Positions 1 to 5,805 of a stretch of DNA of 7,401 nt are shown here, one piece after another; position 1 is the stretch's first letter, and every line of letters starts with the position of its first letter. A program made the translations under genes and the position numbers. The notes beneath the pieces were generated by a model. That model had not been told where the DNA came from, did not search any database, and was given only the letters and a program-made list of their open reading frames with translations. The DNA is from Betaproteobacteria bacterium (lineage in GTDB: Bacteria; Pseudomonadota; Gammaproteobacteria; Burkholderiales; Rhodocyclaceae), in the NCBI GenBank assembly GCA_025997075.1, contig BNUC01000159.1, forward strand, positions 1-7,401, given 5' to 3'.

Positions 1-99
1 CTGGAGTCAAAAGTACGGGGAGCCATGAAGAAATTGCAACTTCAACCCAAACGGGTTATGGCTTATTTCAAACACCCAAAAATTCAATATGCCGCTTAA
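1..99 (+). other. Open frame entering from the left edge, unidentified
   Basis: A reading frame is open from base 1 to a TAA at 97-99. An internal ATG at 25 follows a purine-rich GGGGAG, but only 2 bases separate them. The last residues are basic and end in YFKHPKIQYAA. It could be the C-terminal tail of a gene that begins before the window, or a 24-residue chance frame. I do not recognise the sequence and assign no function. Confidence 0.2.
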
Positions 100-125
100 T
101 GAATCTATTGAATTGCCGGGTTAAT

Positions 126-156
126 AGGTTGGGCTGAACGAAGTGATGCCCAACCT
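126..156. repeat. Stem-loop repeat, GTTGG family, copy 1
   Basis: A perfect 9-bp inverted repeat, AGGTTGGGC (126-134) against GCCCAACCT (148-156), encloses a 13-base loop reading TGAACGAAGTGAT. Two hairpins with the same layout (GTTGG stem, loop related to TGAGCGTAGCGAA) occur at 4848-4875 and 4895-4922. They therefore look like members of one dispersed intergenic family. No T-tract follows, so a Rho-independent terminator role is not supported. Confidence 0.6.
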
Positions 157-189
157 TGTATGCTGATTTTGCCTCTGAACCAGGTTCTT

Positions 190-244
190 GCGCTGTCGGG
201 GAAAGCGTGGAGGGCGTAGCCCGGAACGCTTTCCCCGACAGCGC
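190..244. repeat. 19-bp perfect inverted repeat (strong hairpin)
   Basis: Arms 190-208 and 226-244 are exact reverse complements. The left arm reads GCGCTGTCGGGGAAAGCGT. The 17-base loop holds a second small hairpin, GGGC-GTA-GCCC, at 212-222. This is by far the most stable fold in the left 1 kb. It has no T-tract and sits in non-coding DNA. It may be a REP-like element, a cruciform, or a strong transcript end for something to the left. Confidence 0.6.
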
Positions 245-275
245 CGCCGAAGCTCGGAGGTGTTTTATCCTGTTG

Positions 276-315
276 TTTTGTGTTTTGTGTTTTGTCTCAG
301 GAGGCCACCTGAGAC
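276..315. repeat. TTTTGTG tandem repeat followed by an 8-bp hairpin
   Basis: Three near-perfect units of TTTTGTG run from 276 to about 296. They merge into an inverted repeat, GTCTCAGG (294-301) against CCTGAGAC (308-315), with a 6-base loop. There is no coding signal. Apart from this element and the hairpins listed above, I see nothing further in 100-477. Confidence 0.45.
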
Positions 316-477
316 GGAGTGGCTGGATGCCGAGCCCAACCTGGGGCTTCAAAGCCCGTCGCGTAGATATTGCAGCAGCCACTCATCCTCTGAACCAAGA
401 TCGGACAGTCTCTTTGGCCCGGCTTGCCGGTAGCCTGTATTCACAAGGTAGATCATTCGAGGAACCGTTTTTATGTA

Positions 478-630
478 CGCACCAAGACGGATAAGGCGGA
501 TGCGCAGTTGATTGCCCAATTCTGCCATGAGCGCGCTCCGGAACCGTGGCAGGCGCCTTCCCCCAATGAGCAAACCTTGCGAGCGTTGGTCTTGCGCCTG
601 GATGCGCTACAAACCATGCATGCGCAGGAA
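478..630 (+). pseudogene. IS110-family transposase remnant
   Basis: About 51 codons read RTKTDKADAQLIAQFC, then PEPWQAPSPNEQTLRALVLR and LDALQTMHAQE. This is the characteristic N-terminal segment of IS110-family (DEDD) transposases: the KTDKADA..LI..FC block, PEPW, and the start of the LRAL..RLDAL helix. A full transposase of this family has roughly 300-400 residues. Here the residues before RTKTDK do not look like the family (no VNP..I..FA segment), and the frame leaves the family after QE. The rest of the gene, including the C-terminal serine motif, is absent. I call it a decayed internal fragment, non-functional as a transposase. An ATG at 424 opens the same frame but is probably incidental. 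The recognition is from family memory; the truncation is seen directly. Confidence 0.7.
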
Positions 631-684
631 GGCGTGTCGGGGAGTTTGAAGGCGAGGTATGGCTTCTGAGATCCTTCCCACGTT

Positions 685-704
685 ATTCCCGCGAAGGCGG
701 GAAT
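685..704. repeat. dRS3-like palindrome 1
   Basis: ATTCCCGCGAAGGCGGGAAT is a perfect 8-bp inverted repeat with a GAAG loop. It follows the ATTCCC-N8-GGGAAT pattern known for Neisseria dRS3 and seen widely in proteobacterial intergenic DNA. With the copy at 776-795 it forms a larger inverted pair: 685-708 is the exact reverse complement of 772-795. Confidence 0.7.
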
Positions 705-740
705 CCAGAAACGTACTTTCTGGCGCAACGCATCACCATT

Positions 741-798
741 ATTTGCAGCCCTTCGGGCTGGAGAAAACGAACTGGATTCCCGCCTTCGCGGGAATGAC
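741..798. repeat. REP-like module with dRS3-like palindrome 2
   Basis: The module starts TTTGCAGCCC, forms a CAGCCC-TTC-GGGCTG hairpin (746-760), and ends in a dRS3-like palindrome at 776-795 followed by GAC. A diverged copy with one gap lies at 2471-2527. A truncated copy (about 840-855, ending TTCGG) abuts the 116-bp repeat at 856. It is a multi-part intergenic repeat with no coding content. Confidence 0.65.
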
Positions 799-855
799 AG
801 GGTAAAAATAGCTTGTCTGCGTGCCGCCTGCCTGCCGAAATTTGCAGCCCTTCGG

Positions 856-971
856 CTCTCAAGAAACACTTCTTAACCTATTGATTGTATTGATAAGAAA
901 TTTCACCATTTTCGACCACCCCGTGTTTCTTCGGGACGATTTTCGGCTCCGGCCCGATTACTTCGCTCATA
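856..971. repeat. 116-bp direct repeat, copy A
   Basis: This matches 5777-5892 in the same orientation with 5 mismatches in 116 and no gaps (about 96%). Its left edge touches a truncated REP-like module ending at 855. A 30-codon frame on the minus strand (878-970, beginning MSEVIGPEPK) is open in both copies. It has no visible ribosome site, and all of its differences change amino acids, so I treat the unit as a non-coding repeat of unknown family. It lies about 250 bp before the dehydrogenase gene. Confidence 0.8.
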
Positions 972-996
972 CCTGGATTGGAATCTACTTGAATCA

Positions 997-1015
997 TTGA
1001 TTTTCACAGAATCAA
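997..1015. promoter_or_regulatory. Possible operator palindrome upstream of the dehydrogenase
   Basis: TTGATT (997-1002) and AATCAA (1010-1015) form a perfect 6-bp inverted repeat with a 7-base centre. It is in the 250-bp leader of the dehydrogenase gene. TTGATT could also serve as a -35 hexamer, but no good -10 follows at 17 bp (AAGGAT). This is weak evidence, and the rest of 972-1220 shows no other clear signal. Confidence 0.2.
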
Positions 1016-1029
1016 GCTAAAGGATTAAA

Positions 1030-1224
1030 ATGCTTGGGTCTGTCGCTTCTCATGAAGCGCTTGTTTTCGTCGGCTTTCCCCCTTGTTGCGGTTTTGCGTG
1101 CGCGATCAGGGTTTTGTACGACGGAAACCGAGCCGACATGAGACTGTCCGGCATTGACCGATTTTTCGTCTCTCCGTCTCTCCAGACTCAACCCCTGTTT
1201 CTTTCGCAAGGATTTCCGCCATGA
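1030..1224 (+). other. Candidate 64-codon upstream reading frame
   Basis: This ATG has a good Shine-Dalgarno match, AAAGGA at 1019-1024, five bases upstream. The frame ends in a TGA that overlaps the dehydrogenase ATG in the ATGA arrangement used for translational coupling. The product (MLGSVASHEALVFVGFPPCC...) resembles no family I know, and the dehydrogenase has its own AAGGA. It may be a leader peptide or a chance frame in a long 5' leader; the latter is more likely. Confidence 0.2.
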
Positions 1225-2177
1225 ACACCCCTGAACGCCCCCATATTCTGCAAATCGGACCTTTGCTGCCTCTCCTCGAAACCTGGCTGCGCGACCGTTA
1301 TGTGGTTTGCTTGCTCGACGACGCGCCCGATCCAGCCGCCTTCCTGGCTGAGCAGGGAGCACGTTTCACGGGCGCGGTGACTTCGTTGTTCGGTATTTCG
1401 GCCGAACAGATCGCGGCCTTGCCGAATCTGCGCATCATTTCCAACTTTGGCGTCGGGGTCGACAAGATACCTCTTGAAGTGACGCGCGCGCGTGACATCG
1501 CGGTCGGCAACACTCCGGATGTCCTCAACGACTGCGTCGCCGACACCGCCTTCGCCTTGCTGCTCGGTGTGGCGCGCGCCACGCCGGAAGCGGATCGTTA
1601 TGTGCGCGCCGGCCGATGGGGGCAGCCTGGGCAGAACAGTTTCCATCTTGGCCGCAAGGTCAGCGGCGCTCGCCTGGGGATCGTCGGACTGGGGCGCATC
1701 GGCAAGACGATCGCCCGCCGGGCGCTGGGTTTTGAAATGGACCTCCGTTACCACGCCCGGCATCCGGTGGCCGACGCGCCCTGGCAGTACGAATCATCCC
1801 TGGTTGAACTCGCGCGCTGGGCGGATTTCCTGGTGGTAATCACCGCCGGAGGCGCGGGCACGCGGCATCTGATCAACGGCCCGGTGCTCGATGCGCTCGG
1901 CCCGCGTGGGTTCCTGATCAATGTCTCGCGCGGATCGGTCGTTGACGAGCAAGCGCTGGTGCGTGCGCTGGCCGAGAAGAAGATTGCCGGCGCGGGACTC
2001 GACGTTTTCGAAAACGAACCGCGGGTACCCGCGGAATTGCTGACCATGGACAACGTGGTGCTGTTGCCGCACATCGCCAGCGGTACCGAGGAAACGCGCC
2101 AGGCCATGGCGCAACGGGTGATCGACAACCTCGATCTGTTTTTTGCCGAAAGACGATTGGTTTCAGAGGCCCGGTAA
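1221..2177 (+). CDS. D-2-hydroxyacid dehydrogenase (glyoxylate/hydroxypyruvate reductase type)
   Basis: A 318-residue cytoplasmic oxidoreductase of the D-isomer-specific 2-hydroxyacid dehydrogenase family. It would reduce a 2-keto acid such as glyoxylate, hydroxypyruvate or an aromatic pyruvate with NAD(P)H. An N-terminal substrate-domain part (about 1-100) precedes the Rossmann domain, with GLGRIG at 156-161. The catalytic triad is complete: R237 in INVSRGS, E266 in DVFENEP and H284 in LLPHIASG. R and E have the same 29-residue spacing as in SerA. The basic YHARH (177-181) after the second Rossmann strand favours NADPH, as in GhrB-like and plant hydroxyphenylpyruvate reductases; this is an inference. 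The length is typical. The ATG at 1221 has AAGGA 8 bases upstream (1208-1212). The next gene on the strand is an MFS transporter, but 386 bp of repeats separate them. The exact substrate cannot be read from the sequence. Confidence 0.9.
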   Translation: MNTPERPHILQIGPLLPLLETWLRDRYVVCLLDDAPDPAAFLAEQGARFTGAVTSLFGISAEQIAALPNLRIISNFGVGVDKIPLEVTRARDIAVGNTPDVLNDCVADTAFALLLGVARATPEADRYVRAGRWGQPGQNSFHLGRKVSGARLGIVGLGRIGKTIARRALGFEMDLRYHARHPVADAPWQYESSLVELARWADFLVVITAGGAGTRHLINGPVLDALGPRGFLINVSRGSVVDEQALVRALAEKKIAGAGLDVFENEPRVPAELLTMDNVVLLPHIASGTEETRQAMAQRVIDNLDLFFAERRLVSEAR

Positions 2178-2228
2178 GTTTTACCACATGAAGGACGACA
2201 CTTCCCGCGGAGTATGGCAATCCATCTT

Positions 2229-2369
2229 TCTCCCCCCTCGTGGGGGAGGATGCCCGAAGGGCAGGAGAGGGGGCGGCGGTTTAGCACGAAACAGGGCTGG
2301 AACAGGCCCGATCCTCCCCCTCTCCTGCCCCTGCCGGGGCACCCTCTCCCACAAGGGGAGAGGGAAAGC
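2229..2369. repeat. Large imperfect palindrome of CTCTCCC/GGGAGAG type
   Basis: The core is a perfect 15-bp inverted repeat, GGGCAGGAGAGGGGG (2259-2273) against CCCCCTCTCCTGCCC (2316-2330). Each arm carries further self-complementary blocks, such as TCCCCCCTCGTGGGGGAGGA on the left and CTCTCCCACAAGGGGAGAG on the right. Related sequence occurs at 4728-4790. This is a known type of proteobacterial intergenic repeat. It could terminate transcription of the dehydrogenase gene, but no T-run is present. Confidence 0.6.
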
Positions 2370-2470
2370 AAACGCCTGTTCATGCTTTACCATGACAAAT
2401 ATATTCATGCGATGGCCCTGGAAGCATACCCTCTGGCCGTATTTTCCAACATTAAGCGCCGCTTGTTTTG

Positions 2471-2527
2471 ATTTGCAGCCATCGGGTTGGAGAGGACGCA
2501 CTGGATTCCCGCCTTCGTGGGAATGAC
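2471..2527. repeat. REP-like module with degenerate dRS3-like palindrome 3
   Basis: A second copy of the 741-798 module in the same orientation, with several substitutions and a one-base deletion. Its dRS3-like part, ATTCCCGCCTTCGTGGGAAT (2505-2524), has one mispair in the right arm. It lies directly upstream of the transporter start and gives the false N-terminal extension ALDSRLRGNDD when read through. Between this and the large palindrome (2370-2470) I see nothing else. Confidence 0.65.
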
Positions 2528-2563
2528 GATGTATGCAAACAAACCCGCATATCAAAAAACCGC

Positions 2564-3751
2564 ATGAAATCTGAAATTCGCCTGAACCGGACCCTGGTCT
2601 GCCTGATCGGCGTGCAGGTGTGCATCAACGGGTGCATGTCCGGCGTCCGCATGGCCGCGCCCTTGTCGTGTCTGCGGCTGGGTTACGGCGCGGCGACGGT
2701 CGGCATGCTGTTGGCGCTGTTCGCCATTGTTCAGTTGTTTCTCTCCATTCCCGCGGGACGTTTTGCGGACCGCAACAATCTCAAGCGCCCGATACTCTTG
2801 TGTACGGGATTCACGGTACTTGGGGCCGGGATGGCGGCCGCGTGGCCCACCTTCCCTGTGTTGTGCGTGGCGGCGATGTTGACCGGCGGGGCCAATGGCG
2901 CCGCGGTCATTACGCTGCAACGGCACGCGGGACGCCTGGCTCATGATCCGGCGCAGATCAAACTCGTGTTCAGTTGGATGGCCGTCGCGCCGTCGATCGC
3001 CAATTTCCTTGGCCCTTTCCTGGCGGGGCTGGCGATCGACCTTGGGGGATTTCGGGTCTGCTTTGCCTTGATGGCGCTGCTGGCGGGAGGCGCGTGGTTG
3101 ATGGTACGCAATGCGCCCGACCCGCCCTTGAGTGAAAAAAAGGAAAATCAAAGTCAAAGTGCGTGGGACCTCCTGGGCAATCCGCGTATGCGCCTGTTGT
3201 TGTTGGTCAACTGGCTGCTGTCGTCCTGCTGGGACGTGCACGCCTTCGTCCTGCCGATATTGGGACACGAGCGCGGTATCAGCGCTTCCGTCATCGGGAT
3301 CATTCTCGGCCTGTTCGCCGTGGCCGCGACGGTGGTCCGCCTGTTCCTGCCTCACATCGTGGCGCATCTGCGGGAATGGGCGGTCATTACCGGCGCGATG
3401 GTGGCAACGGCGATCCTGTTCGGCATTTATCCCTTGACGCAATCGGCCTGGGCGATGGCCACCTGTTCGATCCTGCTTGGCTTTTCGCTCGGCGGAGTGC
3501 AACCGATGATCATGAGCACGCTGCACCAGATCACCCCTCCCCACCGTCAGGGCGAAGCGCTGGGTCTGCGCATGATCTCGGTCAACTTTTCAAGCATCCT
3601 GACCCCCCTGGTGTTCGGCACGGTCGGCGCCGCCATTGGCGTGGCCAGTGTTTTCTGGGCGGTAGGGGCGACAATCGCATGTGGTACGCGTTTCGCCTGG
3701 AAACTCAAATCCTGGAACATGCCCGAGTCCTTCGAGTCGTCTGAAAACTAA
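2564..3751 (+). CDS. Major facilitator superfamily (MFS) transporter
   Basis: A 395-residue inner-membrane protein with about 12 hydrophobic segments in two halves. Segment 1 is near residues 10-32. The MFS motif A, GRFADRNNLKRP, is at 65-76 between segments 2 and 3. A hydrophilic central loop lies near 182-208 (NAPDPPLSEKKENQSQSA), and a second motif-like HRQGEALGLR is at 327-336. Length and layout fit the drug/metabolite-efflux type of MFS. The substrate cannot be inferred. I chose the ATG at 2564 (MKSEIRLNR). The frame is open back to 2468, but that stretch translates the repeat just upstream. No convincing Shine-Dalgarno precedes 2564, so the start is the least certain part. It is co-oriented with the dehydrogenase and convergent with the lipoprotein gene. 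Fusion of a repeat to the start may have replaced the native promoter. Confidence 0.88.
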   Translation: MKSEIRLNRTLVCLIGVQVCINGCMSGVRMAAPLSCLRLGYGAATVGMLLALFAIVQLFLSIPAGRFADRNNLKRPILLCTGFTVLGAGMAAAWPTFPVLCVAAMLTGGANGAAVITLQRHAGRLAHDPAQIKLVFSWMAVAPSIANFLGPFLAGLAIDLGGFRVCFALMALLAGGAWLMVRNAPDPPLSEKKENQSQSAWDLLGNPRMRLLLLVNWLLSSCWDVHAFVLPILGHERGISASVIGIILGLFAVAATVVRLFLPHIVAHLREWAVITGAMVATAILFGIYPLTQSAWAMATCSILLGFSLGGVQPMIMSTLHQITPPHRQGEALGLRMISVNFSSILTPLVFGTVGAAIGVASVFWAVGATIACGTRFAWKLKSWNMPESFESSEN

Positions 3752-3781
3752 AGCTATTTACGTTTAGGGGCAGACGGCAGG

Positions 3782-3800
3782 GGCGGGTTTCAAACCCGCC
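3782..3800. terminator. Hairpin between convergent genes, likely bidirectional terminator
   Basis: GGCGGGTTT (3782-3790) and AAACCCGCC (3792-3800) are perfect arms around a single base, so the real loop is 3-5 bases. It lies 30 bp after the transporter stop and 31 bp beyond the lipoprotein stop on the other strand. The 3' side reads TCTTACAT, a poor T-tract, so the termination role rests mainly on position and stem strength. Confidence 0.55.
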
Positions 3801-3830
3801 TCTTACATATACATGCCGCCCTTCGGAAAC

Positions 3831-4496
3831 TCAGCGCGCGGGTTCGGCGACGAAAATCTCGACTCGCCGGTTCATCGTGCGGCCAGCCACCGTGGCGTTG
3901 TCGGCGACCGGTTCCCGCGAACCGCGCCCGTCGATGGCGATGCGGCCTGTCCCCACGCCACGGGCGCTGAGGTAGTCGCGGGTGGCGATGGCGCGATTGA
4001 CCGACAAGGGCTCGTTGATCGCATCGGAACCGGTGCTGTCGGTATGGCCGATGATCGTCACGTGGGTAATCGGATTCTGGTTCAGGGTGGCGGCGAAACG
4101 GTCGAGGACGGGCCGCAGTTGAGGCTTGATGTCGTAACGCCCCGTATCGAACGAAATGTCGTTCGGAATCTCCAGCTTGAGGCGGTTGTCCGCCGTTTGC
4201 GTGACATTGACCCCGGTTCCCCGGGTGGCCTGTTCCATGGCCGCTTTCTGTTCCTGCATGCGCCGCGACCAGAGGTAGCCACCCCCCGCGCCGATTGCCG
4301 CGCCAACCGCCGCACCGGTGGCCGCGCTTCGCCCCCGGTGTCCGCCAGCGGTCGCGGCGCCGATCAGACCACCCGCGATGGCGCCGATCGCCGCCCCGGA
4401 TCCCGTCGTGCGTTCCGTCTCGTTCATGTTGGCACAGCCGGAAAGAAGTCCGGCGCAGAAAGCGATGAGAGTAAATGCGATGGGAGTTTTGTTCAT
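3831..4496 (-). CDS. OmpA-family outer-membrane lipoprotein with glycine zipper (YiaD-like)
   Basis: A 221-residue envelope lipoprotein that anchors the outer membrane to peptidoglycan. Residues 1-20 are a lipoprotein signal, and the lipobox LLSGC places the lipidated Cys at 21. It is followed by Ala-Asn rather than Asp, which favours outer-membrane sorting. Residues about 32-73 are glycine-rich with GxxxG spacing (GAAIGAIAGGLIGAATAGG, GAAVGAAIGAGGG), a glycine-zipper segment. Residues about 113-216 are an OmpA C-terminal domain: ISFDTG, GHTDSTGS with the peptidoglycan-binding Asp at 153, LSVNRA with Arg at 168, and NRRVEIFV near the end. This architecture matches the YiaD group. The start at 4496 is chosen because it gives the signal peptide and has AAAGG eight bases upstream; the frame extends further but without a signal. 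A TAGAAT hexamer (4534-4539, minus strand) could be its -10. It stands alone, convergent to the transporter gene. Confidence 0.88.
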   Translation of the reverse strand: MNKTPIAFTLIAFCAGLLSGCANMNETERTTGSGAAIGAIAGGLIGAATAGGHRGRSAATGAAVGAAIGAGGGYLWSRRMQEQKAAMEQATRGTGVNVTQTADNRLKLEIPNDISFDTGRYDIKPQLRPVLDRFAATLNQNPITHVTIIGHTDSTGSDAINEPLSVNRAIATRDYLSARGVGTGRIAIDGRGSREPVADNATVAGRTMNRRVEIFVAEPAR

Positions 4497-4670
4497 GACA
4501 TGACCTTTACGAATGGCTATAACTTGAGACTTGATTCTAACAGCGATAGTTCCGCTTACCGGCTTATCGTGATGTGGACAGGCATCGCTCACTTCGACGA
4601 TCAACACCGTTGCGTCGACGGCGTTCCCCTATCGAGAGAGAAAGAGAATTAACCTGGGAAAAGCATTTGA

Positions 4671-4710
4671 CTACGGAGAGCACGGAGAAAAAAATTCTTA
4701 TTTTTCTCTG
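4671..4710. repeat. ACGGAGAGCACGGAGAAAA-type intergenic repeat with AT-rich hairpin
   Basis: The string CTACGGAGAGCACGGAGAA resembles a common intergenic repeat of proteobacteria. It is followed by GAGAAAAA and TTTTTCTC (4685-4708), which form a hairpin. There is no coding signal. Part of the 518-bp gap 4497-5014. Confidence 0.4.
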
Positions 4711-4727
4711 CGCTCCAACCCTCACCC

Positions 4728-4800
4728 CCAACCCCTCTCCCGCAAGCGGACGAGGGGAGCTTTTTGCACTCTCCCCGCGAGCGGAGAGAGTTGGAGAAAG
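4728..4800. repeat. CTCTCCC/GGGAGAG-type intergenic repeat, second occurrence
   Basis: The sequence runs CTCACCCCCAACCCCTCTCC, then CGCAAGCGG and GAGGGGAGC. A second block CTCTCCCCGCGAGCGGAGAG follows. It is related to the palindrome at 2229-2369 and belongs to the same widespread repeat type. It lies in the gap between the lipoprotein and the vapBC-type pair. Confidence 0.5.
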
Positions 4801-4847
4801 GATGAGGCGAGGGGAATGTTGTCCCTTCGCCCCGCTCGCGGAGCGGT

Positions 4848-4922
4848 TGGTGGTGAGCGTAGCGAACCCCAACATCCGGATGACATTAGCGAAGTGTTGG
4901 AGTTCGCTTTGCTCACTCCAAC
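4848..4922. repeat. Two adjacent GTTGG stem-loop repeats, copies 2 and 3
   Basis: Copy 2 (4848-4875) has GTTGGTGGT against ACCCCAAC with one bulge, around GAGCGTAGCGA. Copy 3 has perfect 8-bp arms, GTTGGAGT (4896-4903) and ACTCCAAC (4915-4922), around TCGCTTTGCTC. The loops are roughly reverse complements, so the two units sit in opposite orientation. They belong with the hairpin at 126-156. Confidence 0.5.
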
Positions 4923-4973
4923 CCATGCAGGCTCATGCTTGTAACCCTCAGCGAAATCTCCGCAAAAAAAGAT

Positions 4974-4993
4974 AGAATACAGAAATCTGTATT
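4974..4993. promoter_or_regulatory. Palindromic operator and -10 of the toxin-antitoxin pair
   Basis: AATACAGA (4976-4983) and TCTGTATT (4986-4993) are perfect 8-bp arms two bases apart, 21 bp before the antitoxin ATG. A TAGAAT hexamer at 4974-4979, one mismatch from the -10 consensus, overlaps the left arm. No good -35 is visible. Antitoxins of this type usually repress their own operon through such palindromes, so this is the expected autoregulatory operator. The role is inferred; the palindrome is seen. Confidence 0.6.
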
Positions 4994-5014
4994 ACGAAAT
5001 CTCTGGGAAACACC

Positions 5015-5254
5015 ATGAAAACCACACTCAATTTGAACGATGTGCTGCTGACCCAAGCCAAGGCGCATGCGGTTCAGCAGCATATCAGCCTGACGCGACT
5101 GATCGAGGAGGGCCTGCAATTACGTTTGCGCACGCCCCGGCGATCTTCCTCTCCACTTGTCCGCCTGCCCGTCCATCATGGCAAGGGAGGGCTAACGCTT
5201 GGGCTCGACGGATTGAGTAACAAGGCTTTACTGGCCGCCGCCGAAGAGGAATGA
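5015..5254 (+). CDS. vapB: VapB-type ribbon-helix-helix antitoxin
   Basis: A 79-residue protein. Residues 1-38 (MKTTLNLNDVLLTQAKAHAV... then SLTRLIEEGLQLRL) match the ribbon-helix-helix fold of VapB antitoxins: a short strand with TTLNL, a helix, a turn at ISLT, and a second helix. The C-terminal part (about 40-79) is proline- and charge-rich, as expected for the segment that wraps the toxin. It would bind the toxin encoded next, neutralise it, and repress the operon at the palindrome upstream. The ATG at 5015 is the only reasonable start; its ribosome site (GGGA) is weak. Its stop lies 3 bp before the toxin start, and the toxin's AGAGGA ribosome site is inside its last codons, so translation is likely coupled. 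Confidence 0.85.
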   Translation: MKTTLNLNDVLLTQAKAHAVQQHISLTRLIEEGLQLRLRTPRRSSSPLVRLPVHHGKGGLTLGLDGLSNKALLAAAEEE

Positions 5255-5257
5255 ATC

Positions 5258-5707
5258 ATGACGCCCGATGTCAACGTTCTGGTCGCGGCTTCTCGCAGTG
5301 ATCATCCCCATCATGCTGTAGCTCTCGGCTGGCTGGAACAGGCCATTGCCGACGCAAATACGGGAAGTCCGTTGAAATTGCAAGCGATGGTCATCGCGAG
5401 TTTTTTGCGTTTGGTGACGCATCCGCGCATTTTTGTTCATCCAACCCCGGTAGCAGAAGCTTTGCATTTCATTGATGTTCTGTTGGCCGCGCCGGGCGTG
5501 GAAGAGCCGGAACTAGGCGACGAATGGCCAAGCCTGCGTGCTTTGTGCGTTGACAAGGCGCTTGCCGGAAATGATATTCCCGACGCCTGGCTGGCTGCGG
5601 CTGCCATCCAACAAGGTGAGCATGTGGTCAGCTTCGACGCCGATTTCAAACGCTTGCTGCCAAGAAGTCAATTTTCCTTGCTAAAGGGTAATTCCAACTC
5701 ACATTAG
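5258..5707 (+). CDS. vapC: VapC-type PIN-domain ribonuclease toxin
   Basis: A 149-residue PIN-domain protein, the toxin partner of the preceding antitoxin; the family cleaves RNA (tRNA or rRNA) with a Mg2+-dependent acidic cluster. The N-terminus MTPDVNVLVAA gives the first Asp at 4. SFLRLVTHPRIF (48-59) is typical of the VapC subgroup paired with this kind of VapB. GNDIPDAWLAA gives Asp 106/109, and SFDADF gives Asp 127/129. The usual Glu of the second acidic position is not obvious (the sequence there is MVIASFL). The length is normal and the frame intact. The start has AGAGGA (5245-5250) seven bases upstream. Its RNA target cannot be told. No attC follows it, so the pair does not look like an integron cassette despite lying near intI. 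Confidence 0.86.
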   Translation: MTPDVNVLVAASRSDHPHHAVALGWLEQAIADANTGSPLKLQAMVIASFLRLVTHPRIFVHPTPVAEALHFIDVLLAAPGVEEPELGDEWPSLRALCVDKALAGNDIPDAWLAAAAIQQGEHVVSFDADFKRLLPRSQFSLLKGNSNSH

Positions 5708-5805
5708 AAAGGACAGATCCCTACAACCCCACCTTCAAAGCCTGTGAACTGCCCATTCATGAAAATGGCACACCAACTCTCAAGAAACACATCTTAACCT
5801 ATTGA
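5692..5805 (+). pseudogene. Unidentified coding-like 3' fragment running into the 116-bp repeat
   Basis: In one frame, 5692-5805 reads without stops and ends at TGA. The part TDPYNPTFKACELPIHENG then TPTLKKHILTY has a protein-like composition. No start codon is available, and the frame is closed upstream at 5689-5691. Its last nine codons lie in repeat copy B; copy A keeps LKKHFLTY and the same stop (882-884) but not the upstream part. This may be the tail of a lost gene whose end became part of the repeat. I do not recognise it. Confidence 0.25.

Noticed and set aside
156..494. Plus-strand frame over the 19-bp hairpin and the left repeats
   Set aside because: It traverses hairpins and repeats, has no ribosome site and shows no protein family similarity.
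1748..2383. 211-codon open frame on the minus strand
   Set aside because: It is antisense to the dehydrogenase and runs through the intergenic palindrome; no family features.
2552..3544. 330-codon open frame on the minus strand
   Set aside because: It is antisense to the MFS gene. Its composition is Arg/Gln/His-rich, as expected for a shadow of a GC-rich hydrophobic gene, with no domain.
3813..4652. 279-codon open frame on the plus strand
   Set aside because: It is a shadow of the OmpA-family lipoprotein, which has a signal peptide, lipobox and complete domain on the other strand.
5015..5707. vapBC-type pair as an integron cassette
   Set aside because: It lies behind intI, not in the array, and no attC follows it.
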